Assembly (NCBI GenBank): GCA_964458335.1
Contig: CAYWIJ010000015.1
Coordinates: 1 to 27,834, forward strand
Source of the DNA: Aalborg-AAW-1 sp964458335
Lineage (GTDB): Bacteria > Patescibacteriota > Gracilibacteria > Absconditabacterales > Absconditicoccaceae
Length of the DNA: 27,834 nt
Reading direction: 5' to 3'
The first letter of the stretch is position 1, and every line of letters starts with the position of its first letter. Both the position numbers and the translations under genes were made by a program. Positions 1-9,267 of this stretch are shown here, one piece after another. The notes beneath the pieces were generated by a model. The model was not told where the DNA came from. It did not search any database and saw only the letters and a list, made by a program, of their open reading frames with translations.

Positions 1-20
1 ATAGGTTTTAGAAATTTCCT

Positions 21-149
21 ATGCAAGAGCCTATGAATTATATAGAAAGTAGCGAATATAAGCAAAGGCAGAAAGTGTTCAAAAAACAATTTGCTGCTAT
101 GCGCAACAGGCAACTGAGCGATGGAAAGATGTTACTAAAAAATCCTTAG
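21..149 (+). CDS. possible 42-residue hydrophilic protein (or tail of an upstream unit)
   Basis: An ATG-started frame of 42 codons ends in TAG only 15 bases before a good terminator, so some plus-strand transcript clearly ends here. The product is strongly charged (rich in K, R, E and Q) with no membrane segment, and I recognise no family. An in-frame TAG at 9-11 means this frame cannot continue from outside the window. A perfect 6-bp hairpin (CCTTAG / CTAAGG, 144-159) overlaps the stop codon. It could equally be the end of a structured RNA, so confidence is low. Confidence 0.3.
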   Translation: MQEPMNYIESSEYKQRQKVFKKQFAAMRNRQLSDGKMLLKNP

Positions 150-164
150 ATTACTAAGGATAGG

Positions 165-196
165 AATCTCTTTAATTATTATTAGAGAGATTTTTT
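165..196 (+). terminator. rho-independent terminator
   Basis: AATCTCT at 165-171 pairs perfectly with AGAGATT at 186-192 and runs into six T. The T run lies on the plus side, so it ends the transcript entering from the left. The convergent glycosyltransferase gene stops at 211. Confidence 0.65.
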
Positions 197-210
197 AATT
201 TGAAGATAGT

Positions 211-1413
211 TTACCATGATCTTTTTCCTTTTTCAAGTGTGAAGAATTTATAGATACCGAGTCCAGTAGAGTAAAGTCATACTATAGAATAGATAGTCAT
301 ATATACAGCTACATAAGGAAGAAGTAAGAATATCTTCCATCGCTGACGAATGTTTTTGATAGCAAATATCACATAAGGTAGAGAAAAGAGTGCGAATACA
401 CTCGTATACATAAGATTTAATAATACTTCATTTCCATAGACAGCTATAAAGAAATTCCATCCATTTTTGAAGGTGAGAATATCTACAAAAGTCATTAGCA
501 CATCAAAGAGTTCTCCAAAGACAATCAGTCTTGTTACTAAAGCGATCGTACCGATAATACTTACTACATGGATAAGGAGTGTATAGATCACGTGCATAGG
601 ATTACGAATCCAGACTGGTATATGAGATAAGAATGCCTGTACTGCACCAGAACATCGTCTGATCTTCTGTTTTAACCAAGTTTTGAAGGTGTCTGGAACT
701 TCGCTTCTGATCTGATGCGGAGATTGTTGTACCCTTCGTCCATACCTATTCATGTGCATAGCTAGATACATATCTTCTGTAATAGCGTGGAGTGCAAATC
801 CACCGATTTGTTCAAAAGCTTGTTTTCTGACGGTAAGACATCATCCTCGGGCAGCGAGAGCGGACTTGATATTGTAAGAACCTTGTACGAATCTGAGCAT
901 AGTATATTCGATATCTTGCATATAGGACCAAAATGAACTCATATTCGATGGAAGATAAGGACAAGATATCGCTCCAATCTTTGGATCTGTTTCAAATCTA
1001 TCAAGGACATCATTGAGAGCAGTAGGATTTATCTCTGCGTCTGCATCGACAAATGAAATAATATCATAGTTTGCCCATTTACTTGCATGATTGAGAGCAT
1101 CAGATTTTCCACCATTCTTTGGAAGATTGATAAAGACAAAGTCATAATCTTGTTGCATAGATTGAATGACTTCAGCAGAATTATCTTTACTACAGTCATT
1201 GACAACAATGAGTTCAAAATTCTTGCTATCATAACTTGCATAGATACTTTCTATACAGTTTTTTACGAGATGACCATCATTATAACAGGGTATAATGAAT
1301 GATATTTTAGGGTCTTTATGAGGAGTTTTCTTCTGTCTTCTATCAATAAAAAAAAGTACTATGATAGTAACTGTAAATATACTTAACAGTATAAATGAAA
1401 TAAATGGAAACAT
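211..1413 (-). CDS. membrane-bound processive glycosyltransferase, family 2
   Basis: A 400-residue protein starting at ATG 1413. Residues about 1-25 form a membrane segment. A GT-A domain follows with FIIPCYND, the nucleotide-binding VVNDCS, the metal-binding FVDADAE, TEDMYLAM near residue 213 (catalytic acid) and QKIRR near 249 (the QxxRW-type acceptor motif of processive enzymes such as PgaC/IcaA, hyaluronan and cellulose synthases). The C-terminal third is hydrophobic with several membrane spans. Two in-frame TGA codons, at 841 and 277, are read as Gly, the first giving AARGGCLTVRK. It probably extends a surface polysaccharide from a nucleotide sugar on the cytoplasmic membrane; the sugar cannot be told from sequence. 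It lies behind the uvrC terminator, so it likely has its own promoter. Confidence 0.85.
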
Positions 1414-1463
1414 TAGTTAAGAGAAATAAACACAATAGGGATATAGTATGTATTATATTATGA

Positions 1464-1508
1464 AAAAACAAGACCAGAATAACTATTTCCACTGTTTACT
1501 CATTCTGG
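1464..1508 (-). terminator. terminator overlapping the uvrC stop codon
   Basis: On the minus strand CCAGAAT (1508-1502) pairs with ATTCTGG (1480-1474), followed by TCTTG and six T. The uvrC stop lies in the 21-nt loop. It separates uvrC from the glycosyltransferase gene. Confidence 0.5.
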
Positions 1509-3267
1509 TTATTCTGTATTTGTTGGCGAAACGATGAGCCTCATCACGCAGTTTGGTTAGTAATCTGTCTGCTGTATCATAGATGAGAGGAATGGATTGT
1601 ATTTCTTGATTATCGTCAAAATAGTAGATCATCTCCGATTCTCCTTGTGATTTTGCACTTTCTTTACGTGCTTTCCCTTTTCCTAAGGCAATAAAGGTTG
1701 TATGCTCTTCCATAATGATCTGTAAAGAAGGAAATATCTGACACAATTCACGTAAGATATTCAGCTGTCATTGTCACCCATCGAGGATGAAGACGTCTGG
1801 ATATTCAATATGAATATCATCTTTTTGTCAGGATGTTGTTTTTTTGAGTCCAAATCTTCTGACGATAATCTCCTGAAGAGAGAGAAAATCATTGGAATAA
1901 GTTCACTTACTGTCTTCTAATGTTTTAATTTTGTAATGGCGATATCCATGTTTATAAAGTAATCACTCTTGCATGCACGATAATCATCCCGAAATTGCAG
2001 ATCCAGAAAAGTGAGAGATATCAATACATTCCACACGATAAGGAAATTTTGTGAGATTATATCTAGCTTGTAAGGTCTGGAGAAGATCTTGGGTGAGATT
2101 CTCTTCGATATCGAAAGTGGTACTTGCAATGTAGGATTGAAGAAATTTTTCAAAGAGTTCATGAACTTCTTTCCGTTGTGCTTTTCTGAGCGTCTTGAGT
2201 GAAGGGGAATAGAGGATTGTTGTTCATCTTCATTCGCTATGGATTGTTTCGTCGTCTCTCCTCGCAATGACAGATCATCATGTATTGTTCTCGTCTTCTT
2301 GTATGACAAATGTTTCTTTGAGATCTACTTCTAGAGATGCCTTTATTTGATTCAGTGACCATTCATCTTTGGGCTTTTTTTCTCTGATGACATCAGTAAT
2401 TTTTCCTTCGAAGATTTTGATCATGATGATGACCCAAAACTGATTAAGTTCATTCACAGCAATGATATATCCAGAATATTGCGGAGCGAGAACAACATGT
2501 TGCTTTTCTGTCCATTGATCGATTTGAGTGAGGATATTTCTAAGATTGATACATCGTTCAAAATGTTCTTTCTCGCTTGCTTCTTCAATATCGGTCAGGA
2601 TTTTATTTTTTACCTCTTTGGTATTTCATTCAAAAAACGAGGTAATAGATTTTACTATCTCTTTATATTCGCGTTTATATCCTTCATATGTCTTGTCTAA
2701 TATAATTCATGATTTATGGATTGCTTCGTTCCTCGCAATGACATTGTCTTTGTATTTTGCAATAACTGATCGTCCTTTATCCAGACCAAAATAAATATCA
2801 GAAGACAGTTTTCCTTGTTTAAATTCTCCAGATTTCATAGTCCTATATTTGTATATCTGACGAAGATAATGCATAAGCTTGCGAAGATCTCAGGTATTAT
2901 TTTTCGGTCCTATATAGGTCGCGCCATCATTTTTTCTCATTCTGGTGAGAAAGAGTTGAGGAAATTCTTCTTTGGTAATCTTAAGGTAGATATAGCTATT
3001 ATCTCCTTTGAGGAGACGATTATATTCTGGATTATTGGTTTTGATAAGATTATCTTCGAGGTAGAGTGCTTCAGATTCGTTTCTTACTTCTATAAAATCT
3101 ACACGATGAGCTTTCGTCAACATATCTTGTTTCCAGACAGATCAAGGAGAGAAATATTGTGAAACTCTTTTAGCAAGATTCTTTGCTTTCCCGACATACA
3201 AAATCTTCTCTTTATGATTTTTAAAGAGATAAACTCATGGTGCTGAAGGGATATGGGATATGTTCAT
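1483..3267 (-). CDS. uvrC: excinuclease ABC subunit C
   Basis: A 594-residue UvrC, the nuclease that cuts on both sides of a DNA lesion in UvrABC repair. The N-terminal GIY-YIG domain is clear (PGVYLF near residue 10, ILYVGKA near 22, then AKNLAKRV). The UVR helix pair is ASEKEHFERCINLRN. The C-terminal RNase H-like nuclease has VECIDISHFSGS and FILDGGQGQLN, the latter with two glycines encoded by TGA. About 15 TGA codons are read as Gly, and the length is normal for the family. Two oddities: the cysteine cluster (CLxYxIxRCxxPC type) that normally follows the GIY-YIG region is absent, and two copies of a genomic palindromic repeat are translated in frame, one exactly in that region. Start ATG 3267 gives the canonical MNISHIPSAPGVYLF. 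It is the last gene of grpE-def-uvrC. Confidence 0.95.
2241..2271. repeat. palindromic repeat copy inside uvrC
   Basis: A diverged copy of the dispersed repeat (GGATTG...CGTC..CTCCTCGCAATGAC orientation). In the uvrC frame it reads VIARRDDETIH, between the UVR region and the C-terminal nuclease domain. It shares CCTCGCAATGAC with the copies at 2718 and 3900. Confidence 0.75.
2718..2742. repeat. palindromic repeat copy inside uvrC
   Basis: An exact 25-base copy of the dispersed core (reverse complement of GTCATTGCGAGGAACGAAGC plus AATCC), identical to that at 3900-3924. It is read in the same frame as the copy at 2241 and gives VIARNEAIH, in the region where other UvrC proteins carry their cysteine cluster. 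Confidence 0.85.
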
Positions 3268-3305
3268 GTTTCTTATTATAGGAAATTTGTTTTTATTTTC
3301 AATAA

Positions 3306-3878
3306 TTAACTTAATACCATCTGTTCTCACTGTTTTCTTCTTTGTTGATACTCATCATTGGTGATGATTTGGTTTCGTAATCAAGCTTCATCAATAAGCT
3401 TTCCAAAGAGATGATCATACTCGTGTTGGAAAACTACTGCAGCTACTCCTGAGAGAGTTTGGTTTGTATGTTTGATACTGTGTTCATCAGTGTAATCGAA
3501 GGTGATCTGTGTTGATCTTCTAACTTGATATCTCTGCTGTGGTATACACTTATCATCTGCTATGCTCATACATCACTCTCGTCCATCAAAGATTTCTGTA
3601 CTATAGTGAGTTATGATGGGGTTTATGATGATTTGTTGAAAGTTTTCCATAGTTGGAAATGCATCAGTTGGTCTACAATTAATTTTGAATATCTGAACTG
3701 GATATCCTATCTGTATCGCTGATAATCCTACGCCATTACCGTAATACTCAAGAGTATTTTCTAGTTTTTTGATAATTATGTCGACAGTTTGATCTTGAAA
3801 ATCTTGTTCAGAAATTTTGCGAGAAGGTTGCCTTAGAAAAAGATTATCTTCTGAATTAAAGATGGAAAGGACTTTCAT
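3306..3878 (-). CDS. def: peptide deformylase
   Basis: A 190-residue metalloenzyme that removes the formyl group from the N-terminal methionine of new proteins. All three family motifs are present: GVGLSAIQ (GxGLAAxQ) near residue 54, EGCMS with metal-ligand Cys103, and HEYDH with His152, Glu153 and His156. The glycine of EGCMS is encoded by TGA, and a second TGA lies ten residues after HEYDH. Under the standard code this would be two fragments. I chose ATG 3878 (MKVLSIF). An in-frame ATG at 3926 would add residues translated from the adjacent repeat and is unlikely. It lies between grpE and uvrC on the same strand. Confidence 0.93.
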
Positions 3879-3899
3879 TGATGGGTTATAGAGATAAAT

Positions 3900-4013
3900 G
3901 TCATTGCGAGGAACGAAGCAATCCATTATCAGATGCGAAAGATTAACAATAGAAAAGCATATAGATTGCCACGTCGTGAATGATCTTTGTAACAGATCAC
4001 TCCTCGCAATGAC
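3900..4013. repeat. full palindromic repeat element between def and grpE
   Basis: The left arm GTCATTGCGAGGAACGAAGC plus AATCC (3900-3924) is matched in inverted orientation by GATTGCCACGTCGT (3964-3977) and CTCCTCGCAATGACG at the right end. A small perfect hairpin TGATCT/AGATCA sits inside the right half. This is the complete form of the element whose half copies lie inside uvrC. Similar CATTGCGAGGAACGAAG repeats are widespread in bacterial genomes, usually intergenic. Confidence 0.8.
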
Positions 4014-4036
4014 GCACCTTTATAAATCGTATACCT

Positions 4037-4648
4037 TTACTGTCCAATAACAACCTTAGCTGGTGTCACAACTTTCTTGATATCTCACTTGTCGTAGATA
4101 AATCCTTGCTCAAATTCTTGGATGATTTTACCTTTCTGTCATTTATCTTCGACAGGTAGAGCAGACACCGCTTCGTGGAGATTGATGTTCGGAGTTTGTC
4201 AGATACTTTCTATTTTTTTAATCCCCATTTGGTCGAGAGTGGAAAGGAATTTATTATAGACCATCTGTACTCCTTGGACAAGGACATCATCTTGTTTCTC
4301 CTCAGGAATATTAGAAAGTGATTGGCGTAATCCATCGATAAAAGGAGTAAATTTTTTGACCACATCGATGAGCGTATCGACTTTGGCAGTTTTTGCTTGT
4401 TCTTCGTTGCGATTCATATAAGTATCAAAATCAAATTTGATATGAATATAGTCAGATTGAGCTTTTTTTGCTATCTGTTCTGCTTCAGCAAGCTTCTCTT
4501 CTAATTCTTTAATTTTTTGCTGAAGTTGAGCTACTGTATCATTGTTGTCTTTATCATCCTGTGATTGTTGTGCATCATCAAGAAGTTCTTGAAGATTATC
4601 TTCGTTGGTTTCTATAGGATTTTGGATGTTTTCATCTTTGTTTGTCAT
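4037..4648 (-). CDS. grpE: nucleotide exchange factor of DnaK
   Basis: A 203-residue GrpE. The N-terminal 60 residues are acidic and disordered, followed by a long coiled coil (QQKIKELEEKLAEAEQI) and the four-helix/beta C-terminal domain ending in LHEAVSALP and VVTPAKVVIGQ, matching the family's HEA and RPAxVxV signatures (the usual Arg is Thr here). It stimulates ADP release from DnaK. Three TGA codons in the C-terminal part are read as Gly. I chose ATG 4648: the longer frame from 4708 begins inside the promoter described next. dnaK is not in the window. Confidence 0.9.
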
Positions 4649-4680
4649 GATATCTTTTAGAATGTTAAATAAATACTTAT

Positions 4681-4708
4681 AGTATAATGAATTGAGATTT
4701 TTTTTCAA
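4681..4708 (-). promoter_or_regulatory. sigma70-type promoter of grpE-def-uvrC
   Basis: On the minus strand TTGAAA (4708-4703), a 16-bp spacer and TATACT (4686-4681), 33 bases before the chosen grpE start. No CIRCE-like inverted repeat (TTAGCACTC) is visible around it. Confidence 0.65.
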
Positions 4709-4774
4709 TATAATTTACAATTTGTTGATGTAATATATGTGTATATTATTGTGAATATTGATTTTCTAGATAAG

Positions 4775-4802
4775 AAAAAATCGCTAGGACAATCCTAAGC
4801 GA
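4775..4802 (-). terminator. terminator of the pilus operon or of the block at 4795-5055
   Basis: On the minus strand TCGCTTAGGA / TCCTAGCGA form a stem with a tiny loop, followed by six T. The stem contains the TAG that ends the 86-codon frame upstream. Confidence 0.75.
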
Positions 4803-5055
4803 CTAATGTTGTATCTACCGTTCCTGGCGAACTTCAATAGTCAGCAGTAGTGATACAATAAAACTGTACAACTAATGATGAATAGTAAAGAAAAAATACA
4901 GGAAGGGTAGATGAGATTGGCGTGCTCTCACTGGGTAGAATGTTGATACACTGGGTACAGTTTAGGGGTGATCTGAAATACAGATCGGTTTGGTTTTTGT
5001 TTTTGATACTAATACTATAGGGAGGCCAAAAACCTTTGCAAGGATGATAGTGCAT
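4795..5055 (-). other. unassigned block: 86-codon ORF or structured RNA
   Basis: Roughly 300 bases between the PilX-like gene and the terminator hold no recognised gene. One minus-strand frame is open for 86 codons (ATG 5055, one TGA, TAG inside the terminator), but its product is unlike any family I know and rich in P, S, T, C and aromatic residues. The DNA looks somewhat less AT-rich than its flanks and has RNA-like features: a GATCTG/CAGATC hairpin, a pairing between GGTTTTTG and CAAAAACC, a duplicated CACTGGGTA, and a short hairpin with a GGAAA loop. I looked for tmRNA, RNase P and SRP RNA signatures on both strands and did not find them. Confidence 0.3.
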
Positions 5056-5110
5056 TTCCTGCTATGGTTTTGTTAGCACATTAGTGCAAAAATATGATAT
5101 AATTATCTTT

Positions 5111-6100
5111 TTATTGAGGGGTAGTACTTGTCCAGGGTCTAACAATATATTCGAGAAGTGGTTTTTTTACCTGTGCCTGGAGTCATAATGTGGTGTCTCC
5201 ATAGGTACTCAGAGCAGTCACGATACTTTTATCACTGATATATCCGTTTTGAGAACGTTCAATATTGAGACAAAACTTGAAATCTTGGTCAGATGAAAGA
5301 TTTGTTATATATAAATAATTAAAATAATCATCATTATCGACACTAGGATTTGTCGTATATTGTGATTTGATACTATTTCATTGAAAGGGTTGAGTACTAT
5401 CAACTGCCTTTGGTGTCGTGAGAAAATTATAAATATTGAAAGATGTGGTACCTTCAGCGATGGTTCCAGTGATGAATAATTTCTGTTGTTGATTGACAGG
5501 TAGAGCATTATAGATCGCTTGATTTCCACTTCCTAAAACAATACCGATACCGAGAAGTGTATTTTCATTGTTGTTATCTGTAGAGATGTTGATATTATAA
5601 TCTGTGAGTATATTGATAATTGATGATTTGGTAAGAGAAGTATTTGAGAGTTTCCTTTGATCAGCAAAAAGGGGTATAATATATGATTGTGCTTGTGAAA
5701 GTATAAATGGATATGGAGTATTGAAATTACAGGTCTTGATTGATTCAAGATTACTATTGATGAGATTCTTTTCTTTGATACGAGATTGGATAGAGATGTC
5801 GAGATTACAATTTTTTTGACAGTTGAGATTGTTATTGATGATATCTTGTGATCAACTGAGGATATCTTCAAATCCGTACTCATATCTATTAACTGCTAAT
5901 GTCCCTAATTCTAAACCTCATTTAGCGATGTAATAGCTTTGGTAAAAATCACGGATCTGACTAGAAGAAGATATCATATCTTGAACAAATCACGTTGACA
6001 TCAAACCGATGAGAGAACCAATTGCTAATACAAAAAGCATAATCAAGGAGATATTTCCTTTATATGGTGTTTGGATGATAATGGTGCGAAATAAACTCAT
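5111..6100 (-). CDS. PilX-like pilus assembly protein
   Basis: A 329-residue protein with an N-terminal prepilin-like segment: YKGNISLIMLFVLAIGSL resembles the KGxxLI...membrane helix of PilX/GspK-type minor pilins, but lacks the FTLIE signature. The rest is a predicted extracytoplasmic domain with paired cysteines (CQKNC near residue 98). Several TGA codons are read as Gly. It is the last coding gene of the pilus operon, 23 bases after the preceding prepilin gene. The family call rests on the N-terminal segment and context; the body is not recognisable. Confidence 0.7.
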
Positions 6101-6123
6101 CTGGTAGTGAGGAGAAATAAATA

Positions 6124-6777
6124 TTATGGTTGAGATTCTTCCTGTGCTTCTTGGAGAGTAGCTTGAGTACTGTGTTCTGATGCTAGTGTGGTAAGATCAA
6201 GAGGTTTTTCTTGGAGATTGATGAAATGCTGGAGAGTATAACTTACTTTGTTTGGGGCTCCATTTTTGAGATTATTACGGAGATTTCAGAATAGCCAGAA
6301 TCATGGTTGTGAAATTTTCTGTATTCAGAGATCTGAAGTATATTGACTTCCTGTATAGTATTCGATAGGTAATAATTTGAAGATAATATTAGATATTTTA
6401 GTAAGTTTTGCATTCGTGAGTGCTATACTTCCACTACTATCTGTAGCTTGTAAGTAACAGGATTCGCTACAATCACCCGTACCAGAAATACTAATTTTTT
6501 GATCTCCTCATAAATTTGTAAGATAAAGAGTGGTCACAAATCCATGAGTTGTTGGTTGTTTCGTTTTGTATTGCTCTTCGTCAAGATAAGGATATTGTTC
6601 TGCAATATGATTGAGTGAAGTTTGGATAGTTATTAACTCTTGAGCTAGAATATTTTCTTGTTGGACTCTACTATTAGCACTGATCATATCTCCCATAGTA
6701 CGAAAAAGGAGTGTACTGAGGATACCAACGATCACAATAACGATGAGAAGTTCTATGAGAGTAAACGCTTTTTTCAT
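6124..6777 (-). CDS. type IV prepilin-like protein
   Basis: A 217-residue protein starting MKKAFTLIELLIVIVIVGIL, the classic class III signal: short basic leader, cleavage before F, Glu at position 5 of the mature protein and a helical hydrophobic stem. It would be processed by a PilD-type peptidase and inserted in a pilus or pseudopilus. Six or so TGA codons are read as Gly. The C-terminal tail is rich in Q, E and L, unlike a compact pilin head, suggesting a minor pilin. Its ATG overlaps the stop of the preceding gene (TAATG), indicating translational coupling. Confidence 0.88.
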
Positions 6778-7589
6778 TATTTAGGATTGCTAATAAAGGA
6801 TTCAAGTACGACTTGACCAGTTTGAGAAGCTGTTTTATAGAGGACAGTAGAGCTTATATGGTGAATATCGCTTGTATGAATTGGACTATTTTTAGGTATA
6901 TTATTTATACCAGTGAAGGTGATAAATCTTGCATAAGGCGTTTGTTCTCCTCATTGGTGAGTATATCAGGAAATAATAATTGCTTTTCATACTGTGTCAT
7001 GAGTGATGGCTGTTCTTGCTAAAGTATTATTCAATGTTATACCAGTGAGATACAGTCTACTTGCTTCCCATAGTGTTTCGAAGTTGTCGAGAGCTGAAGA
7101 TTGTCATTGCGTCTGTGATGATGAAAGAAGAGTGGTGTTTCTTGCAGACAGAGGATCTTGTTGTAATCAATGAGCGCTTGTTCTCGTTCATTGATATAAA
7201 GGGGTAAGAGTAACTTGTGATTGGTTGATGCCTTCTATAGTGAATCTATGATTTCCATTATCTCCAGTCCAGAAATATGCTCCACAATTAGAGTCATTGA
7301 ATACGGTATTATTGGCGATACTTGTGCTTCTTACACTAGGAACTTGTTTCTGTGCACAATTTCGTTCATATCATAAAAGATCATTTGTGTTTGTATAGTT
7401 ATAGATGAGTTCAATACCTTCTCTTGCCAGGAGTGTAGCAGTATTTCTCATATGAACATCTTTTGTGAGAGACATATTGCGTGAAATCAATACTACAATA
7501 CTAAGAATACCAACTCATAATACAAAAATTACTATAAGCATTTCAATAAGAGTAAACGCTTTTTTCTGACTTATTTTGTGGTTGAGCAT
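6777..7589 (-). CDS. type IV prepilin-like protein
   Basis: A 270-residue protein with leader MLNHKISQKK followed by AFTLIEMLIVIFVLGVGIL, where the first Gly of the stem is TGA. A long variable domain with two cysteines (NC near residue 80, DSNCGAYFW) follows and ends VVLESFISNPK. I chose ATG 7589, inside the end of the upstream gene; ATG 7604 in the same frame would only lengthen the leader. It is one of three consecutive prepilin-like genes and probably a minor pilin. Confidence 0.85.
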
Positions 7590-8014
7590 GGAGTTCGAGA
7601 ACATATATGAGTATTGAGAGTAAAACAAGTAGTTTTGTGTGGTCAAATCAGTTCTATTTGAGTAGTATCTGATTCACATCAGAGAGCAAGAGCTTTTTTT
7701 GTTATAATAAATGTATTTCCTGAAAGGATATTATTTTTCCATGAGAACTGTGATTCTCATCAGGAAGAACTAAGAATAATACCTGTATTTGTATAGATAA
7801 ATTGAGCTTCTGTTATTTTTGTTATATTCATATAGTTCGTATTGGTAAGAAGAGTATTATTTTTTCTATGCCGAGCGAGTCGTTGTTCTCTTTCATTCAT
7901 TGCTCTCATATCATCAATTTGTCATCGATTGAGTCTGAGTGTGACAGCAGTTAATATACCGATCACAACAAGAACAATGAGCATTTCTATTAAAGTAAAG
8001 GCTTTGTGGTTCAT
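7571..8014 (-). CDS. type IV prepilin-like protein, short
   Basis: A 147-residue prepilin starting MNHKAFTLIEMLIVLVVIGI, with the cleavage-site and Glu5 signature intact. Its size fits a major pilin or a GspH-type pseudopilin. TGA codons are read as Gly, including two in a row in LSSSGGES. Two cysteines in the last third (C near 112 and 127 onward) could form the pilin disulfide loop. The last 19 bases overlap the next prepilin gene in another frame. Confidence 0.85.
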
Positions 8015-8041
8015 GGTATTGGTTATATAAAATAAGTAATC

Positions 8042-9133
8042 CTATGTAGCTACACTATCCATAATATTCATAATCACTCAGAATACTCCTAATGCAATCA
8101 TTATGACTATTCCTCCTACAAAAATCAACATGACTGGTTCAATAAGTTTGGATAGATTCATGATATAATGATCAAGTTCCTCTTGGTAGATGGCAATCAC
8201 AGTATCAAAAGTACGAGGAAGAGTAGCTGTTTGTTCTCCTACTTTGATAAGAGCGGCAACACTGTTGGGGATAAGTATGGTATCATCTTTAAGACTATCA
8301 TAGATGGTTTGTCCACGATCTAGTCAGGATATTGTTCTTTCAAATAATGGTGTAAAGATAGGGTGAGAGATTACATTTTTGAGCATTTTGAAGATAGTTC
8401 TATAGTTAATACCAGACTCTAAGAGCATCTTAGTATATCTAGAAAATCTAATTAAATAGTACGATTTAATCATCTTACCAATTACAGGCACCTCAAAAAG
8501 AAATTGAAAAAGTTTAATCTTACCCTTTTCAGTAGAAAGAAATACAAAGAGGGCGAACCCAATGAATAATAGTACTCATCCCAAACTTAGTCCATTAACA
8601 GCAAGATAATCAGAAAATTGTTTGAGAATTCTTGTGACCCAAGGAAGTTCTTGGGCGTCAAACTGATCTGCAATCTCGAAAATAGCAGGTAAAATAAACA
8701 TAAAAAGAGCGATAACAGCACCAATAGATACGGTGATGAGAATTGCAGGATAGGTCAATGCACCAATGAATTTTTTCTTGAGAGAGTTAATATAGGAATA
8801 TTCACCACTGATCATAAGGAGTATATCGTCAAGATTACCAGAAGATTCACCAGATTGAACAGTAGCGACATCTGTTTCATCAAAATATTGTGGAAATTTG
8901 AGTAATGAAGTAGATAAATTTTTACCTTGGTTAATTTGATCTTTTAGAGTATAAGCTACATCTTTGATAGCATAATTTTCACTATTATCTCCTATGATAT
9001 GAAGTCATTCAGCGATGCCGATACCTCCTTTCAGAAGATTCCCTAGTTCTTTAAAGAGTAAAATCTTATCTTTTACACCAAAAGATCATTTGTCAGAGCT
9101 AACTATAAGTTGTTTGATGAGATTATCAATCAT
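8042..9133 (-). CDS. pilC: pilus inner-membrane platform protein PilC/GspF
   Basis: A 363-residue member of the T2SSF family, the platform under the growing pilus that contacts the assembly ATPase. Both repeats of the family are visible: FKELGNLLKGGIGIAEGL with VQSGESSGNLDDIL, then YTKMLLESGINYRT with LIKVGEQTATLPRTF. Each is followed by hydrophobic segments (ALTYPAILITVSIGAVIALF, and the C-terminal LIEPVMLIFVGGIVIMIALG). It is about 40 residues shorter than usual because the N-terminal tail is short. Six or so TGA codons serve as Gly. No pilB, pilT or pilD is in the window. Confidence 0.92.
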
Positions 9134-9164
9134 TATATCAAATTGGTGAGTTGGTAAATGAGGA

Positions 9165-9226
9165 GTTGTTAGGTATTAGATATTAGGTATCGGAGGATTA
9201 CGAATTTTACGGATTGCGAATAGTAA
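9165..9226. repeat. dispersed repeat, GGATTACG type, between pilO-like and pilC
   Basis: TTAGGTATTAGATATTAGG is followed by GGATTACGAATTTTACGG and ATTGCGAATAGTA. The same order of words (TTAG-TATTAG, then GGATTACG, then GCGAATAGTA) recurs after lspA near 21435-21480 and before sufS near 22337-22375. It fills the only sizeable gap (134 nt) in the pilus operon. Confidence 0.65.
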
Positions 9227-9267
9227 AGTATGGATTATAGATGGGGAGAATGATTTTTAATTGATAA

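Noticed and set aside
1917..2309. 130-codon minus-strand frame within uvrC
   Set aside because: It is out of frame with uvrC, which continues through this region with conserved motifs (VECIDISHFSGS).
2815..3162. 115-codon plus-strand frame
   Set aside because: It is antisense to the conserved GIY-YIG part of uvrC and has no family features.
3879..3926. Longer deformylase start at ATG 3926
   Set aside because: It would translate the intergenic palindromic repeat as the N-terminus; the family N-terminus starts naturally at ATG 3878.
4803..5090. tmRNA, RNase P RNA or SRP RNA
   Set aside because: I looked on both strands for the tRNA-like ends and ALAA tag, the GAGGAAAGTCC and ACAGAA cores, and the SRP GGAAGG/AGCAG loop; none is present.
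5533..5883. 116-codon minus-strand frame inside the PilX-like gene
   Set aside because: It is shifted by one from the code-25 frame that joins the prepilin-like N-terminus to the end at 5111; its composition is I/S/H-rich shadow sequence.
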